Assembly (NCBI GenBank): GCA_016282685.1
Contig: JAEELM010000025.1
Location: 114,542 to 178,541 of the forward strand
Length of the DNA stretch: 64,000 bases
Direction of reading: 5' to 3'
DNA from: Elusimicrobiaceae bacterium
GTDB taxonomy: Bacteria; Elusimicrobiota; Elusimicrobia; Elusimicrobiales; Elusimicrobiaceae
The notes under the pieces were generated by a model. It made no database searches and had not been told where the DNA came from. It worked only from the letters and a program-made list of their open reading frames with translations. The translations under genes and the position numbers were made by a program. Each line of letters opens with the position of its first letter. Position 1 is the stretch's first letter. Of the stretch, positions 18,226 through 26,748 are shown one piece after another.

Positions 18226-18798
18226 ATGGTAAGTCCACTAATCTATCATAAACAGGGTTGGATTGAGGTAATTTGCGGATGTATGTTTTCCGGTAAAACG
18301 GAGGAACTTATCCGTCGCGTACGTACGGCATTGATTGCTAAGCAAAAAGTACAACTGTTTAATTCGAAAATTGATACCCGCTACGGCATTGATAGTATCA
18401 CAAGCCACAATCAGAATAAAGTAGCCGCTACTTGTGTGCAAAAATCTGCTGAGATTTTAGACCATGTGGAAAAAGATACGCAGGTTATTGCTATTGACGA
18501 AGTAAATTTCTTCGACAAAGGGATCATTGAAGTGTGTGAAAAATTGGCCAACATGGGCAAACGTGTGATTGTGGCCGGATTAGATACGGATTACCGTGCC
18601 GAACCCTTTGAAGTTACCGCAGCTCTAATGGCAAAGGCAGAATATGTAACTAAAAACCTGGCTGTTTGTACAAAATGTGGCAATCCGGCTAGTTTCACCC
18701 AACGCACCAGTAAAGATACCAAACGCATTGTAGTGGGCACTACAGATGCCTACCAAGCTCGTTGCCGCCGGTGCTACAAAAAACCCAAAAATAAATAA
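18226..18798 (+). CDS. tdk: Thymidine kinase
   Basis: A type II thymidine kinase of 190 residues that salvages thymidine to dTMP. The P-loop is CGCMFSGKTEELIRRV near residues 18-33, Walker B is VIAIDEVNFFD, and the lasso zinc site is CTKCGNPA plus CRRCY. The preceding AAAGGAG is a good RBS. It closes the plus-strand unit that begins at tpiA and ends at a shared terminator with the convergent tolB gene. Together with deoC it suggests use of DNA-derived nucleosides. Confidence 0.97.
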   Translation: MVSPLIYHKQGWIEVICGCMFSGKTEELIRRVRTALIAKQKVQLFNSKIDTRYGIDSITSHNQNKVAATCVQKSAEILDHVEKDTQVIAIDEVNFFDKGIIEVCEKLANMGKRVIVAGLDTDYRAEPFEVTAALMAKAEYVTKNLAVCTKCGNPASFTQRTSKDTKRIVVGTTDAYQARCRRCYKKPKNK

Positions 18799-18810
18799 AT
18801 ATTCTCAATA

Positions 18811-18845
18811 AAAACGCCCCGGATCTAAATCCGAGGCGTTTTTTG
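18811..18845. terminator. Bidirectional terminator between tdk and tolB
   Basis: AACGCCcCGGAT (18813-18824) pairs with ATCCGaGGCGTT (18829-18840) around CTAA, with one C-A mismatch. T tracts flank both strands, so it can serve tdk and the convergent tolB. Confidence 0.88.
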
Positions 18846-18859
18846 ATTTCCTACTAAAA

Positions 18860-20161
18860 CTACATGCTCCAATGAGGAGTAAAGGAATCCCCTTTTAAAT
18901 CTGCTAATAAGTGTGGGGCACTCCCATCCATATCCATCATATACAACTGTCGTTTCCCGTTGCGGGTAGTGGTAAAAGCAATAAACCGTCCGTCAGGAGA
19001 CCAGGTAGGGTCCTCATTGGATCCCGCATCTGTGGTGAGCCTGCGAATCTGTGTGCCGGTTAGGTCTACTAAGAAAATATCCATGGGATGATAAGGAGAT
19101 TCTCTCCCTGAAAATACAACCCATTCCCCTGTCGGAGACCATTGCGGGCTATCAGCCCAATTAAATTTAGTAGTCAATGCGCGAGATTTCCCGGTAGATA
19201 AATCCATTAAATAAATCTGCGGATTTCCTGCCCGGTTGGATACAAAAACAATATATTTACCATCCGGTGAGTAAGAAGGAGAGCCTTCTACAGCAGTATT
19301 TTTATTAGAAATTTGTGTTTTCTTATGAGTTTCCAAATTATAGATAAAAATGCTGGGGTTGCTCCCTCCGGTACTCGTAAAAGCTAAAGCTTTTCCGTCG
19401 GGAGATACTCCCCCGATTAAGCTAAGCCCTCCTTTCAAAATAATAGGCGAAACTTTGCCGGCTTTTAAATCAATCGCAAAAATATCCGGATTGCGGTTTC
19501 TGTATGTAGTGTAAAAAATACGGCCGTCTTTACTCCAACGCGGCAATAACGCAATGCTATTGTCGCTGGTTAACTTACGTAAATTTTCCCCGTCATAATC
19601 TACCACATAAATTTCTTTATGATGGGTAGAATTATTGGCAAAAGCAATACGCGTATCTGCAATTCCGCGTTTTCCCGTCAACAGAGACACTATTTGGTCC
19701 GAAACCATATGGGACAAACGACGTAAGCTTCTCTGTTCTCCTTTGAATTTTTTAGGGAAAGGAGCAACTGTTTTTCGGGTTAAAACATCATATACATAGA
19801 TTTGAATGGTATAGTAAGGAGCTTCGTAAGAAACATCCCCCCTTATTACATAGCTGGCACCGGTTTTTCCCCAAGAAGCAAGGGATTCTCTTAAGGTGTC
19901 CGTTGTGATCACAGGCCCATTTTCGGAAACATCAAAGTAACGTGCAAACAATAAATCCGCCCGAACTACATCCTGTACCAAACGAGCAGCTTCTCCTGCC
20001 TCAGGAGTATAGGCAGAGAAGGCGGGCATCCCAATCGTAGGAACACGCTTATCTCCGCGAGAAGTAATACCGATGTAAACATCTGTCTGGGAAGCAGCCC
20101 ATAAAGCGCTACTCGATAAAAACAAAATTAAAGAAATTAACAATAAAAGGGGTTTTTTCAT
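18860..20161 (-). CDS. tolB: Tol-Pal system beta-propeller protein TolB
   Basis: TolB is the periplasmic propeller that links the Tol complex to Pal during outer-membrane invagination. I use the ATG at 20161, giving MKKPLLLLISLILF..SALWAA as signal peptide; a TTG five codons upstream is less likely. An N-terminal alpha/beta domain (about 25-165) precedes repeated propeller blades with SPDGKYIVF, SPTGEWVVF and SPDGRFIAF. The order in transcription is pal, cpoB, tolB. tolQRA are not in the window. Confidence 0.95.
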   Translation of the reverse strand: MKKPLLLLISLILFLSSSALWAASQTDVYIGITSRGDKRVPTIGMPAFSAYTPEAGEAARLVQDVVRADLLFARYFDVSENGPVITTDTLRESLASWGKTGASYVIRGDVSYEAPYYTIQIYVYDVLTRKTVAPFPKKFKGEQRSLRRLSHMVSDQIVSLLTGKRGIADTRIAFANNSTHHKEIYVVDYDGENLRKLTSDNSIALLPRWSKDGRIFYTTYRNRNPDIFAIDLKAGKVSPIILKGGLSLIGGVSPDGKALAFTSTGGSNPSIFIYNLETHKKTQISNKNTAVEGSPSYSPDGKYIVFVSNRAGNPQIYLMDLSTGKSRALTTKFNWADSPQWSPTGEWVVFSGRESPYHPMDIFLVDLTGTQIRRLTTDAGSNEDPTWSPDGRFIAFTTTRNGKRQLYMMDMDGSAPHLLADLKGDSFTPHWSM

Positions 20162-20182
20162 AAGCAGTAAAGGCAACAGGCC

Positions 20183-20875
20183 TTATTTCAATTTGGCAAG
20201 TTCGGCTTTCGCCTGAGTGGCTTCCGGAGAAGAAGCAAATTCTTTTACAATAGAATTTAAATACCGTTTAGCTTCATCTTTTTTACCTAGCGGTACAATA
20301 CTCAAAGCATATTTTAAACGAGCACTGGGAATCCATTCGCTTTTTGGATATTTTTGTAGCAACGTAGCGTACGCAATGGCAGCTTGTTTGGTCTGTCCTA
20401 CAGCAACATATGCATCCCCCATGTAAAGATAGGCTTGGTCTGCTTGTTCTGTATCCGGATATTTAGACACGTAAATCTTAAACCCGTTCGCTGCCTGGTC
20501 ATATACCCCTTTGTCTAACAAACCTTTAGCTTCATTAAACAAATCGGATGGGAGAAGCGTTTGAGCCTGAACCGTTGCATTTTCTTGGGAAGTAGCTATC
20601 TGGCGAACCGTAGTGGAAATATCATCCAGTTTTGTAGATAAATTTGTAAATTTATCTCCCAATTGAGAAAAATTCTCATTAGAAACGGACAAATTGCGAT
20701 TTAATTCGTCCATTTTCCCGGCTAATTCCGCTTGGTTGGATTGCATTTGAAAAATAGTGTTATTTAATTCCTGCAATTGCAACTTGAGCGTGCCCATATC
20801 CCGTTCGCTGGCTACACAACCAGACAACAAGAAGCCCGAACCGGCCATAAAAAGAAACAAGGATATTTTTTTCAT
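20183..20875 (-). CDS. cpoB: CpoB/YbgF-like cell division coordinator lipoprotein
   Basis: The 230-residue precursor carries a lipobox LSGC (Cys20), so it is a predicted lipoprotein, whereas E. coli CpoB is soluble. A coiled-coil region (about 28-95, LQLQELNNTIFQMQ...LSTKLDD) is followed by TPR repeats (LFNEAKGLLDKGVYDQAANGF...YLYMGDAYVAVGQTKQAA). This layout matches YbgF/CpoB, which couples peptidoglycan synthesis with Tol-Pal constriction. It lies between pal and tolB, 21-27 bp from each. Confidence 0.9.
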   Translation of the reverse strand: MKKISLFLFMAGSGFLLSGCVASERDMGTLKLQLQELNNTIFQMQSNQAELAGKMDELNRNLSVSNENFSQLGDKFTNLSTKLDDISTTVRQIATSQENATVQAQTLLPSDLFNEAKGLLDKGVYDQAANGFKIYVSKYPDTEQADQAYLYMGDAYVAVGQTKQAAIAYATLLQKYPKSEWIPSARLKYALSIVPLGKKDEAKRYLNSIVKEFASSPEATQAKAELAKLK

Positions 20876-20902
20876 AGTGATTCGGGCTCCTTTTATACGA
20901 AA

Positions 20903-21412
20903 TTAGTTAGCGCTCAACAACGTGTCAGCACGACGATTTTTGGTCCAGCATTCTTGGGTAGCTTCATAGCAAACCGGTTTTTCTTCGCCGTAAGAAACTG
21001 TAGCGATTTTATCAGCCGGGATTCCCAAGCGTACATAATAAGCTTTCACTTCATCAGCACGTTTTTGGCCCAAAGCAATGTTGTAAGAGGTTGTGCCTCT
21101 GTCATCACAGTTACCTTCAATGGTTACTTGATAGGTAGAAACGGCACTGGCAGCAGCCTTAATGGCTTTGACGTTGGCTTCTACGATTTTGCGAGCATCA
21201 GCAGACAAATCATATTTGTCCAAGGCAAAATGAACCGTACCTAACGTAACTTCTTGAGTGGGAACGTTGGCAGTTACCGATTCAATTTCGCTTTCGGTAA
21301 GCACCATTTCGGTGGTACCGTCGGCATTAGCACCATCTTTCACGTTTTTGTGGCAGGCGCTCAGCCCGGCAGCAATCGTGAGTACGAGTACAACTTTCAG
21401 TAAGTTTTTCAT
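20903..21412 (-). CDS. pal: Peptidoglycan-associated lipoprotein Pal
   Basis: Pal anchors the outer membrane to peptidoglycan. The 169-residue precursor has the signal MKNLLKVVLVLTIAAGLSAC with lipid-attached Cys20. After it comes an OmpA-like domain: VHFALDKYDLSADA, the diaminopimelate-binding GNCDDRGTTSYNIALGQKRA, and VSYGEEKPVC. The usual family form is GHTDERG or GHCDERG, so the Asn-Cys-Asp-Asp version is slightly divergent. It is first in the pal-cpoB-tolB operon and has a good promoter upstream. Confidence 0.95.
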   Translation of the reverse strand: MKNLLKVVLVLTIAAGLSACHKNVKDGANADGTTEMVLTESEIESVTANVPTQEVTLGTVHFALDKYDLSADARKIVEANVKAIKAAASAVSTYQVTIEGNCDDRGTTSYNIALGQKRADEVKAYYVRLGIPADKIATVSYGEEKPVCYEATQECWTKNRRADTLLSAN

Positions 21413-21450
21413 TTCTCTCTCCGTAATTTTATAGTTTTTACTATATGTAA

Positions 21451-21480
21451 ATAATACTAACTTTTACGCACATGGGTCAA
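21451..21480 (-). promoter_or_regulatory. Promoter of the pal-cpoB-tolB operon
   Basis: On the minus strand TTGACC (21480-21475) and TATTAT (21456-21451) are separated by 18 bases. The start codon of pal lies about 39 bases further on. Confidence 0.6.
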
Positions 21481-21498
21481 TGGAAACCGAGGTTTAGT

Positions 21499-22941
21499 TT
21501 ATCCCAATAGTTGCGTAAAAATCTTTCCCATCACCTTTGGGTTGGCTTTCCCTTTGCTCAGTTTCATTACTCCGCCGATTAATGCGCCTATCGCGGCCTT
21601 GTTGCCTTTTTGATAATCAGCTACTGCTTTGGGGTTAGCGGCAATAGCCGCTTTGGCCCATTCTTCCAATTGGGCTTCATCACTTACCTGCACCATTCCG
21701 CGTTTTTCTACTACCGCGGCCGGGGACTCGCCGGTTTTCCAAATCTCTTCAAAAACTTCTCGCCCTTGTTTGCGGGTAATTTTTCCGCTCTCCACCATTT
21801 CTAGTAATTGAGCCAAACGATCGGCCGGGATTGGGGAATCTTCTATTTCCTTCTTCTCGGCATGCAACAGCCCCAGCAGGTCTGTCTGAATCCAATTGGA
21901 GGCTGTTTTTAAAGTGACTTTACCCGATTGGGTAACCGCTTCAAAATAATCGGAAATTTCACGTGAGGAGGTCAACACTCCCGCATCATACGCAGAAAGC
22001 CCAGCCGCCATAAAACGGGCTTCCTTACTGGCAGGTAATTCCGGCATTTGCGCTTTCACTTCATCCAACCAGCTCTCTTTTAAGACCAGTGGCGGTAAAT
22101 CCGGTTCTGGGAAATAGCGATAGTCCAACGCATCTTCTTTAGAGCGCATGGGTTTGGTAACTAATTCTTCCTTATCCCACAACCGGGTTTCTTGTTTCAC
22201 GGTTCCGCCTTCATTCAAAATCTTTGTCTGGCGAGCGATTTCATAAATTAACGCTTCGCGCACCCCTTTAAAGGAATTTAAATTTTTTATCTCGGCACGT
22301 GTACCGAATTTTTCTTGACCTTTTGGACGCAAAGAAATGTTTACATCCACGCGCAACTCTCCCTTTTCCATATCGCAGTTAGAGGCACCCACCCAACGCA
22401 TCAGGCGCTTGATTTCAGTTAAATAAGCATACGCCTCGTCGGGAGATCGCAGGTCAGGCAAAGAAACAATTTCCAACAAAGGAGATCCTGCCCGGTTGTA
22501 ATCTACCAAAGAATAGGTGCTTTCGTGAGAAGATTTTGCCGCATCTTCTTCCAGGTGAGCATGGTGAATCCCTATTTTTTTCTTTTGTAAATTATCTTTA
22601 GGGCCGTAGGTAATTTCAATAAACCCTGCTCCGTTTATAGGCTCATCATATTGGGTAATTTGATAACCTTTGGGCAAATCCGGATAAAAATAATGTTTGC
22701 GTGAAAAAGTAGAATGTTTTTGAATGGCACAGTTAAGTGCAAGTCCGGCACGGACCGCCAAACGAACGGCCCCTTCCGTCATTACCGGGAGTACCCCCGG
22801 ATGACCCATACATACGGGACAAACCGAAGTATTGGGTTTTGAATTTTCGCCTACACCGTTTGGGCAGGCACAAAACAATTTTGTTTGACTGGCTAACTGG
22901 ACGTGTATTTCCAGGCCAATAACAGGTTCAAATTCAGTCAT
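21499..22941 (-). CDS. gatB: Asp-tRNA(Asn)/Glu-tRNA(Gln) amidotransferase subunit B
   Basis: GatB binds misacylated tRNA and performs the kinase and transamidase steps of the GatCAB complex. Signatures are FEPVIGLEIHVQL at the start, CPVCMGHPGVLPV (zinc site with CACPNG), HYFYPDLPKGYQITQ, LEEDAAKS and DYNRAGSPLLEIV. The C-terminal tail domain (AIGALIGGVMKLSKGKANPKV) is complete at 480 residues. gatC and gatA are encoded separately at 59.7-61.4 kb. A GGAGCC RBS precedes ATG. Confidence 0.97.
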   Translation of the reverse strand: MTEFEPVIGLEIHVQLASQTKLFCACPNGVGENSKPNTSVCPVCMGHPGVLPVMTEGAVRLAVRAGLALNCAIQKHSTFSRKHYFYPDLPKGYQITQYDEPINGAGFIEITYGPKDNLQKKKIGIHHAHLEEDAAKSSHESTYSLVDYNRAGSPLLEIVSLPDLRSPDEAYAYLTEIKRLMRWVGASNCDMEKGELRVDVNISLRPKGQEKFGTRAEIKNLNSFKGVREALIYEIARQTKILNEGGTVKQETRLWDKEELVTKPMRSKEDALDYRYFPEPDLPPLVLKESWLDEVKAQMPELPASKEARFMAAGLSAYDAGVLTSSREISDYFEAVTQSGKVTLKTASNWIQTDLLGLLHAEKKEIEDSPIPADRLAQLLEMVESGKITRKQGREVFEEIWKTGESPAAVVEKRGMVQVSDEAQLEEWAKAAIAANPKAVADYQKGNKAAIGALIGGVMKLSKGKANPKVMGKIFTQLLG

Positions 22942-22956
22942 AGTGGCTCCTAAATT

Positions 22957-22964
22957 ATTATAAT
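22957..22964. promoter_or_regulatory. Overlapping divergent -10 elements for gatB and murJ
   Basis: The palindromic ATTATAAT supplies TATAAT on the plus strand (22959-22964) and on the minus strand (22962-22957). Only 30 bp separate the two start codons. On the plus side the murJ ATG at 22972 lies 8 bases after the -10, so the transcript would start at or next to the start codon. No clear -35 element is seen for either direction. Confidence 0.45.
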
Positions 22965-22971
22965 ATCAAAT

Positions 22972-24477
22972 ATGAAAGCACTTTTTAAGCCTACTTCTTA
23001 TCACAAAGGGGCAGCTATTGCCGTAGTTGCCTCTTTTATATGGAAGTTTATCTCCTTTTTGAATGCCCTTTTGTTGGCTTTTGGCTTTGGAGCCACTGCT
23101 AAAACGGATATTTATTTTTACTTGGTAATGTTGATGGGATTTGGCGTATCTTTTATGCAACGGTTAAACCATACTGTCCTCATCCCGGAAGCTATTTTTT
23201 TACACCGGCAAAATCCCGCAAAAGACCAAGAATTTTTAACCTTTTGTTTGTACGCCTATATCTTGTTTGCTGGGATCATAATAGTAATTGGAGGGGTTTT
23301 CCCCATACAAACCTGGCAGTTGTTTTCCCGTTTTGGCATGGGGGCTCTTCAATCCCAACGCATATTGCTCGTGGCCGGATTTTGTTGGTTCTCGCTACAA
23401 TTAATTTCTTACTACTTACAAGCTGTAGCAGAAATGTATAAATTTTTTACTACCGCTTGGTTGGGCATATTAAACGCCTTGTGTCCTCTGGTCTCGTTGC
23501 TTTTATGGGGGCGCAGCATTGGCCTTTTAAGCATGGTATACGGCTTTATTGTAGCCAATGTGCTGCAAATATTAGTTTTAGGAACCATTTTAAAGTTCCA
23601 ATTAAATTGGTCGTTTAACCCCGTCTATTTCCCCCTCTCCAAACGCATAAAACAAAATATAGCTACCGGGCAAACTATGGCCCTTATGGATATTATTAAC
23701 AGTTTATTACCTTTGTTTTTAATTAGCGCCATGCCGGGCGGAATTATTAGCGCGCTGAATTATTGCAAACAATTAACAGATTCCCCCACCGAAATTATTA
23801 CCACCCGCATTTGTAATGTACTTAAAATAGAATTAACGGAAAACGCTGCTGATAAAGATATGGCCGCAGCCGCACATAATTACTTCAAAACCACGCACAT
23901 CCTTTTGCTAATTCTAACGCCACTGGTTGTATTTACCGCATTCTTTGCATCCGACATTGTTACCTTGTTCTTTAAACGCGGAGCATTCACCTCTGTTGCC
24001 GCGCACCGTACCATACTGTTCCTGCGTCCTATGATTATCACGCTGTTGTTTATAGCTGTAGGATATGTGCAAAATAACGCCATTGCTGCCTATCGAAAAG
24101 TAAAAGAAATTTTCCCTTATACCTTCGCGTCTGCACTATTTTCCGTTCTCTTGTTTGCACTGTTTTTGCCACTTTACGGAGCTTTCAGCTACCCCTATTT
24201 ACTGTTGGCGGGATATGGGTTTGGATTCTTCCTTAATTATTTCTTTTTCAGGAAACATTTTCCCTTTCTCCCGTATGGGCGCAGTTTGTTGGAAATTTTC
24301 CGCTTGGCATTTATCGGTTTCTGTGCCATAATTCCAGCCACTTTGCTGACCGTTTGGCTACCCGACAACGTGTGGATACGCGTCGGTATATGTGGAAGCA
24401 TCTATTTGGGCGGATATATTTTTCTGCTGCACATGAGCGGAGATATAAAAAAACTGGCTACTTACGCGGCTAAATGA
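22972..24477 (+). CDS. murJ: MurJ/MviN-like lipid-linked oligosaccharide flippase
   Basis: A polytopic MOP-superfamily protein of 501 residues with about 13-14 predicted membrane segments. The family features include FGATAKTDIYFYLVML near the start, ISALNYCKQLTDSPTEIITTRI in the middle and FKRGAFTSVAAHRTILFLRPM with a conserved Arg/Gly loop. MurJ flips lipid II; because it sits with two glycosyltransferases, export of another lipid-linked glycan is an alternative. There is no Shine-Dalgarno before ATG, in keeping with a leaderless message. Its last 16 bp overlap the convergent glycosyltransferase gene. Confidence 0.82.
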   Translation: MKALFKPTSYHKGAAIAVVASFIWKFISFLNALLLAFGFGATAKTDIYFYLVMLMGFGVSFMQRLNHTVLIPEAIFLHRQNPAKDQEFLTFCLYAYILFAGIIIVIGGVFPIQTWQLFSRFGMGALQSQRILLVAGFCWFSLQLISYYLQAVAEMYKFFTTAWLGILNALCPLVSLLLWGRSIGLLSMVYGFIVANVLQILVLGTILKFQLNWSFNPVYFPLSKRIKQNIATGQTMALMDIINSLLPLFLISAMPGGIISALNYCKQLTDSPTEIITTRICNVLKIELTENAADKDMAAAAHNYFKTTHILLLILTPLVVFTAFFASDIVTLFFKRGAFTSVAAHRTILFLRPMIITLLFIAVGYVQNNAIAAYRKVKEIFPYTFASALFSVLLFALFLPLYGAFSYPYLLLAGYGFGFFLNYFFFRKHFPFLPYGRSLLEIFRLAFIGFCAIIPATLLTVWLPDNVWIRVGICGSIYLGGYIFLLHMSGDIKKLATYAAK

Positions 24478-25667
24478 CGAGAAACAATCTCCAGTACGTA
24501 TTCGGGGGTGTACGTTTGCATATTTTGGCATGAGGAATACCCTAACATACAATGGGTATGCCAAGAAGGGCCTTTTAGCCACATGCACGCACCGCATTTA
24601 TCGGATGTTAAATTGATGTTTTTAGGAAGTGCAAACAAAGAAGCTGCTGTATTGGCAAACAATACTACCGCTCGAGTGGGCAGCCAACGCGTAAGTTGCA
24701 CCAGGCCGCTTTCTCCATCTATGTGCAAGGTAGAACCCGCCAATAAAGCTGGCAGATCTTGTAAGCCGCTTTTACCGACCAAACAAACATCTACAAAATC
24801 AAATTTGGGACTATTTTTCCCCCCTAACTGCACAATTTGGATATGCGGGAATTTTTCTCGAAAAAGTTTTACAAACGTACTCCAATTTTCCTTTGGCCAA
24901 CATTTAAGAGGAGTACTCCCCTTCATATTAAAAGTAGCATCAATACCACTGTGTAACGTAATGTAAGGTTTTTTCAAACCGTAACCAGACACATCTTTTT
25001 TCAAAATACTATCCGGTAAAGAGCCTGTTTGGGTCCCATCAAAATCAAGCGCACTTAAATAACGTTGTGCTTCTAATTTATCAGCTCCCTGCCGATATAA
25101 AAAACGCCCCAAGGCATCATCTAATAAATAATTGTCCTGCAAGAAAAAAGATAATTTCTTTTGCCGAGAAAGAGAAAGAGTTAACACCGGCAAAAAATCC
25201 GGGGCCAGTTGCTGTATGCGTGCATGATTTACATATACTGTTTTGAACGAAATACACAATTCGCACGCCATATCATAGGCGCGGCGATATGGTATTTTCC
25301 CGCTTGGCAATAATACATTTTTTTCATCTGCTTCAAACAAAACTTCTGCAGCATGCGGGGAATCAGTATAGTAGTGAAAAACAGCATTGGGCAATTTCTC
25401 GCGCAATGCTAATATACACACGCGGTAAGAAGCACAATCGCCTAACCCACCGCGTAGATGTAACAAAACATGTAGTTTGGAAGAATCTAAATGGGGGTGC
25501 CAAAAACAGCCTTGTAACTGTTGTTGCACCCCATAATAAACAAGATTACGTAAACGACGGTAACAGTACGCCAAACGCACCACGCGGCTACCGCGCCCAT
25601 ACATCTGCACGGCAGATTGTATTTCTTTCAGCGCTAATTGCGTTTGGTTACTTTCCCAATTAATCAT
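24462..25667 (-). CDS. Glycosyltransferase family 9-like protein
   Basis: The 401-residue protein resembles ADP-heptose:LPS heptosyltransferases (GT9, GT-B fold). The N-terminal half has LHLRGGLGDCASYRVCILAL, like the family LIIRLGGIGD motif. The C-terminal half has YITLHSGID, CWPKENWSTFVKLFREKF, IVQLGGKNSP and STLHIDGESGLVQLTRWL. A cysteine-rich tail (CGACMWL, HTHCMLGYSSC) is unusual. An LPS core or surface glycan transferase is likely; donor sugar unknown. It overlaps the upstream GT4 gene by one base and murJ by 16 bp tail to tail. Confidence 0.78.
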   Translation of the reverse strand: MINWESNQTQLALKEIQSAVQMYGRGSRVVRLAYCYRRLRNLVYYGVQQQLQGCFWHPHLDSSKLHVLLHLRGGLGDCASYRVCILALREKLPNAVFHYYTDSPHAAEVLFEADEKNVLLPSGKIPYRRAYDMACELCISFKTVYVNHARIQQLAPDFLPVLTLSLSRQKKLSFFLQDNYLLDDALGRFLYRQGADKLEAQRYLSALDFDGTQTGSLPDSILKKDVSGYGLKKPYITLHSGIDATFNMKGSTPLKCWPKENWSTFVKLFREKFPHIQIVQLGGKNSPKFDFVDVCLVGKSGLQDLPALLAGSTLHIDGESGLVQLTRWLPTRAVVLFANTAASLFALPKNINLTSDKCGACMWLKGPSWHTHCMLGYSSCQNMQTYTPEYVLEIVSRHLAA

Positions 25668-26653
25668 TACTCAAATAAAGCAACGAATTCTTCGAAAGGA
25701 TAACGGTTTTTCAAGTGTTCCGCTTGAACAGCCATTCCTACCCGTTTGCCCCAGTTTACCATCAAATCATCCAAGGCAGAGGTCAAAGGCTTTTCTTCAC
25801 CGGCATTTACTACTAAACCGTTAATACCATTAGAAACCAATTTATCCGCACCTTTTACATCCGTTACCAAAACGGGCAGTTTGCTGGCCATGGCATCTAA
25901 TACTGTTTCCAACCCTTCCGATTTGCGAGCAGGATTCACATAGATATCTGCGTTGCGCAACAAGCTATACAAATCTGTATTAGAGCTGACAACTTCGGTG
26001 CTGTTTTCCAAATTGTATTTTTTAATAAATTTGTTGAGAGCGCTTTTTTGTGTACCGTTTCCTACCAATGTTAAGTGCCAGGTAGTATGCGCCGGGGCCA
26101 AGCGTGCCCAGGTTTCCAACAACACATCAAATCCGCCCGATTTAGTAAAATTCCCCGCTGCAACAATGTTGTTTTCTTTCTTAAAGCAAGAAGGTTTATT
26201 GTTATTATAGTGTTCTACCCACACAGCCGGATTAATTGTGCGTACCGTGTTGGGAGCGTACAAGCGCGTGTTCACTTTTTTATCATCTTTTCCAATGATA
26301 ACTACGCGTTGTGCGGCTTTTAAAAGGGCTTTTTTATTTTGGAAAGATTTCTTTTCTTTATAGTTTTCTACTTCCGTGTAGATAAACGGAATCTTCAAAG
26401 ATTGAGCGGCAGCACAAACAGGCAAGCTCATAAAAGAAATTACTTTATCTGCTCCGATCTTGGATAATGCGCTGGTCATTGTCCGTGAAGTAGCACAGGG
26501 AGCTAATACGATTTTCTTTAAGTTGGTATGAGTGGGTAGCGTGCCCTTCCTACCCATTAAAAAGATACGTTCTCCTTTTGCAGAAAGGTGATCTGCCAAG
26601 TAAACTCCTAAACGCATGCTTTCCGGTGTTCCTAAGAAAATAACTGTTTTCAT
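25667..26653 (-). CDS. GT4-family glycosyltransferase
   Basis: A 328-residue GT-B transferase of the GT1/GT4 superfamily. The C-terminal nucleotide-sugar domain has NIVAAGNFTKSGGFDVLLETW, WHLTLVGNG, a DIYVNPARKSEGLETVLDAMA segment (the EX7E motif region) and PVLVTDVKGADKLV. The N-terminal acceptor domain is shorter than usual. Substrate cannot be deduced; the partner GT9-like gene overlaps by one base, so they act in the same glycan pathway, probably LPS core. AAGGAAG lies about 12 bases before ATG. Confidence 0.82.
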   Translation of the reverse strand: MKTVIFLGTPESMRLGVYLADHLSAKGERIFLMGRKGTLPTHTNLKKIVLAPCATSRTMTSALSKIGADKVISFMSLPVCAAAQSLKIPFIYTEVENYKEKKSFQNKKALLKAAQRVVIIGKDDKKVNTRLYAPNTVRTINPAVWVEHYNNNKPSCFKKENNIVAAGNFTKSGGFDVLLETWARLAPAHTTWHLTLVGNGTQKSALNKFIKKYNLENSTEVVSSNTDLYSLLRNADIYVNPARKSEGLETVLDAMASKLPVLVTDVKGADKLVSNGINGLVVNAGEEKPLTSALDDLMVNWGKRVGMAVQAEHLKNRYPFEEFVALFE

Positions 26654-26714
26654 TTTTTGTTTCTTCCTTTTATTAATTTAGTCTATAGATTAATTATACA
26701 TAATCAAAAGCAAT

Positions 26715-26743
26715 TTGTTTTTTAAAAAATAGTTTTGTATAAT
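26715..26743 (+). promoter_or_regulatory. Promoter of the initiator-type tRNA gene
   Basis: TTGTTT (26715-26720), a 17-base spacer and TATAAT (26738-26743). The tRNA's first base is only 6 bases past the -10, so transcription is predicted to start at or beside the mature 5' end. Confidence 0.65.
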
Positions 26744-26748
26744 AAATA

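Noticed and set aside
18860..20176. TTG start of tolB at 20176
   Set aside because: The ATG at 20161 gives a proper signal peptide start and the extra five residues are not part of one.
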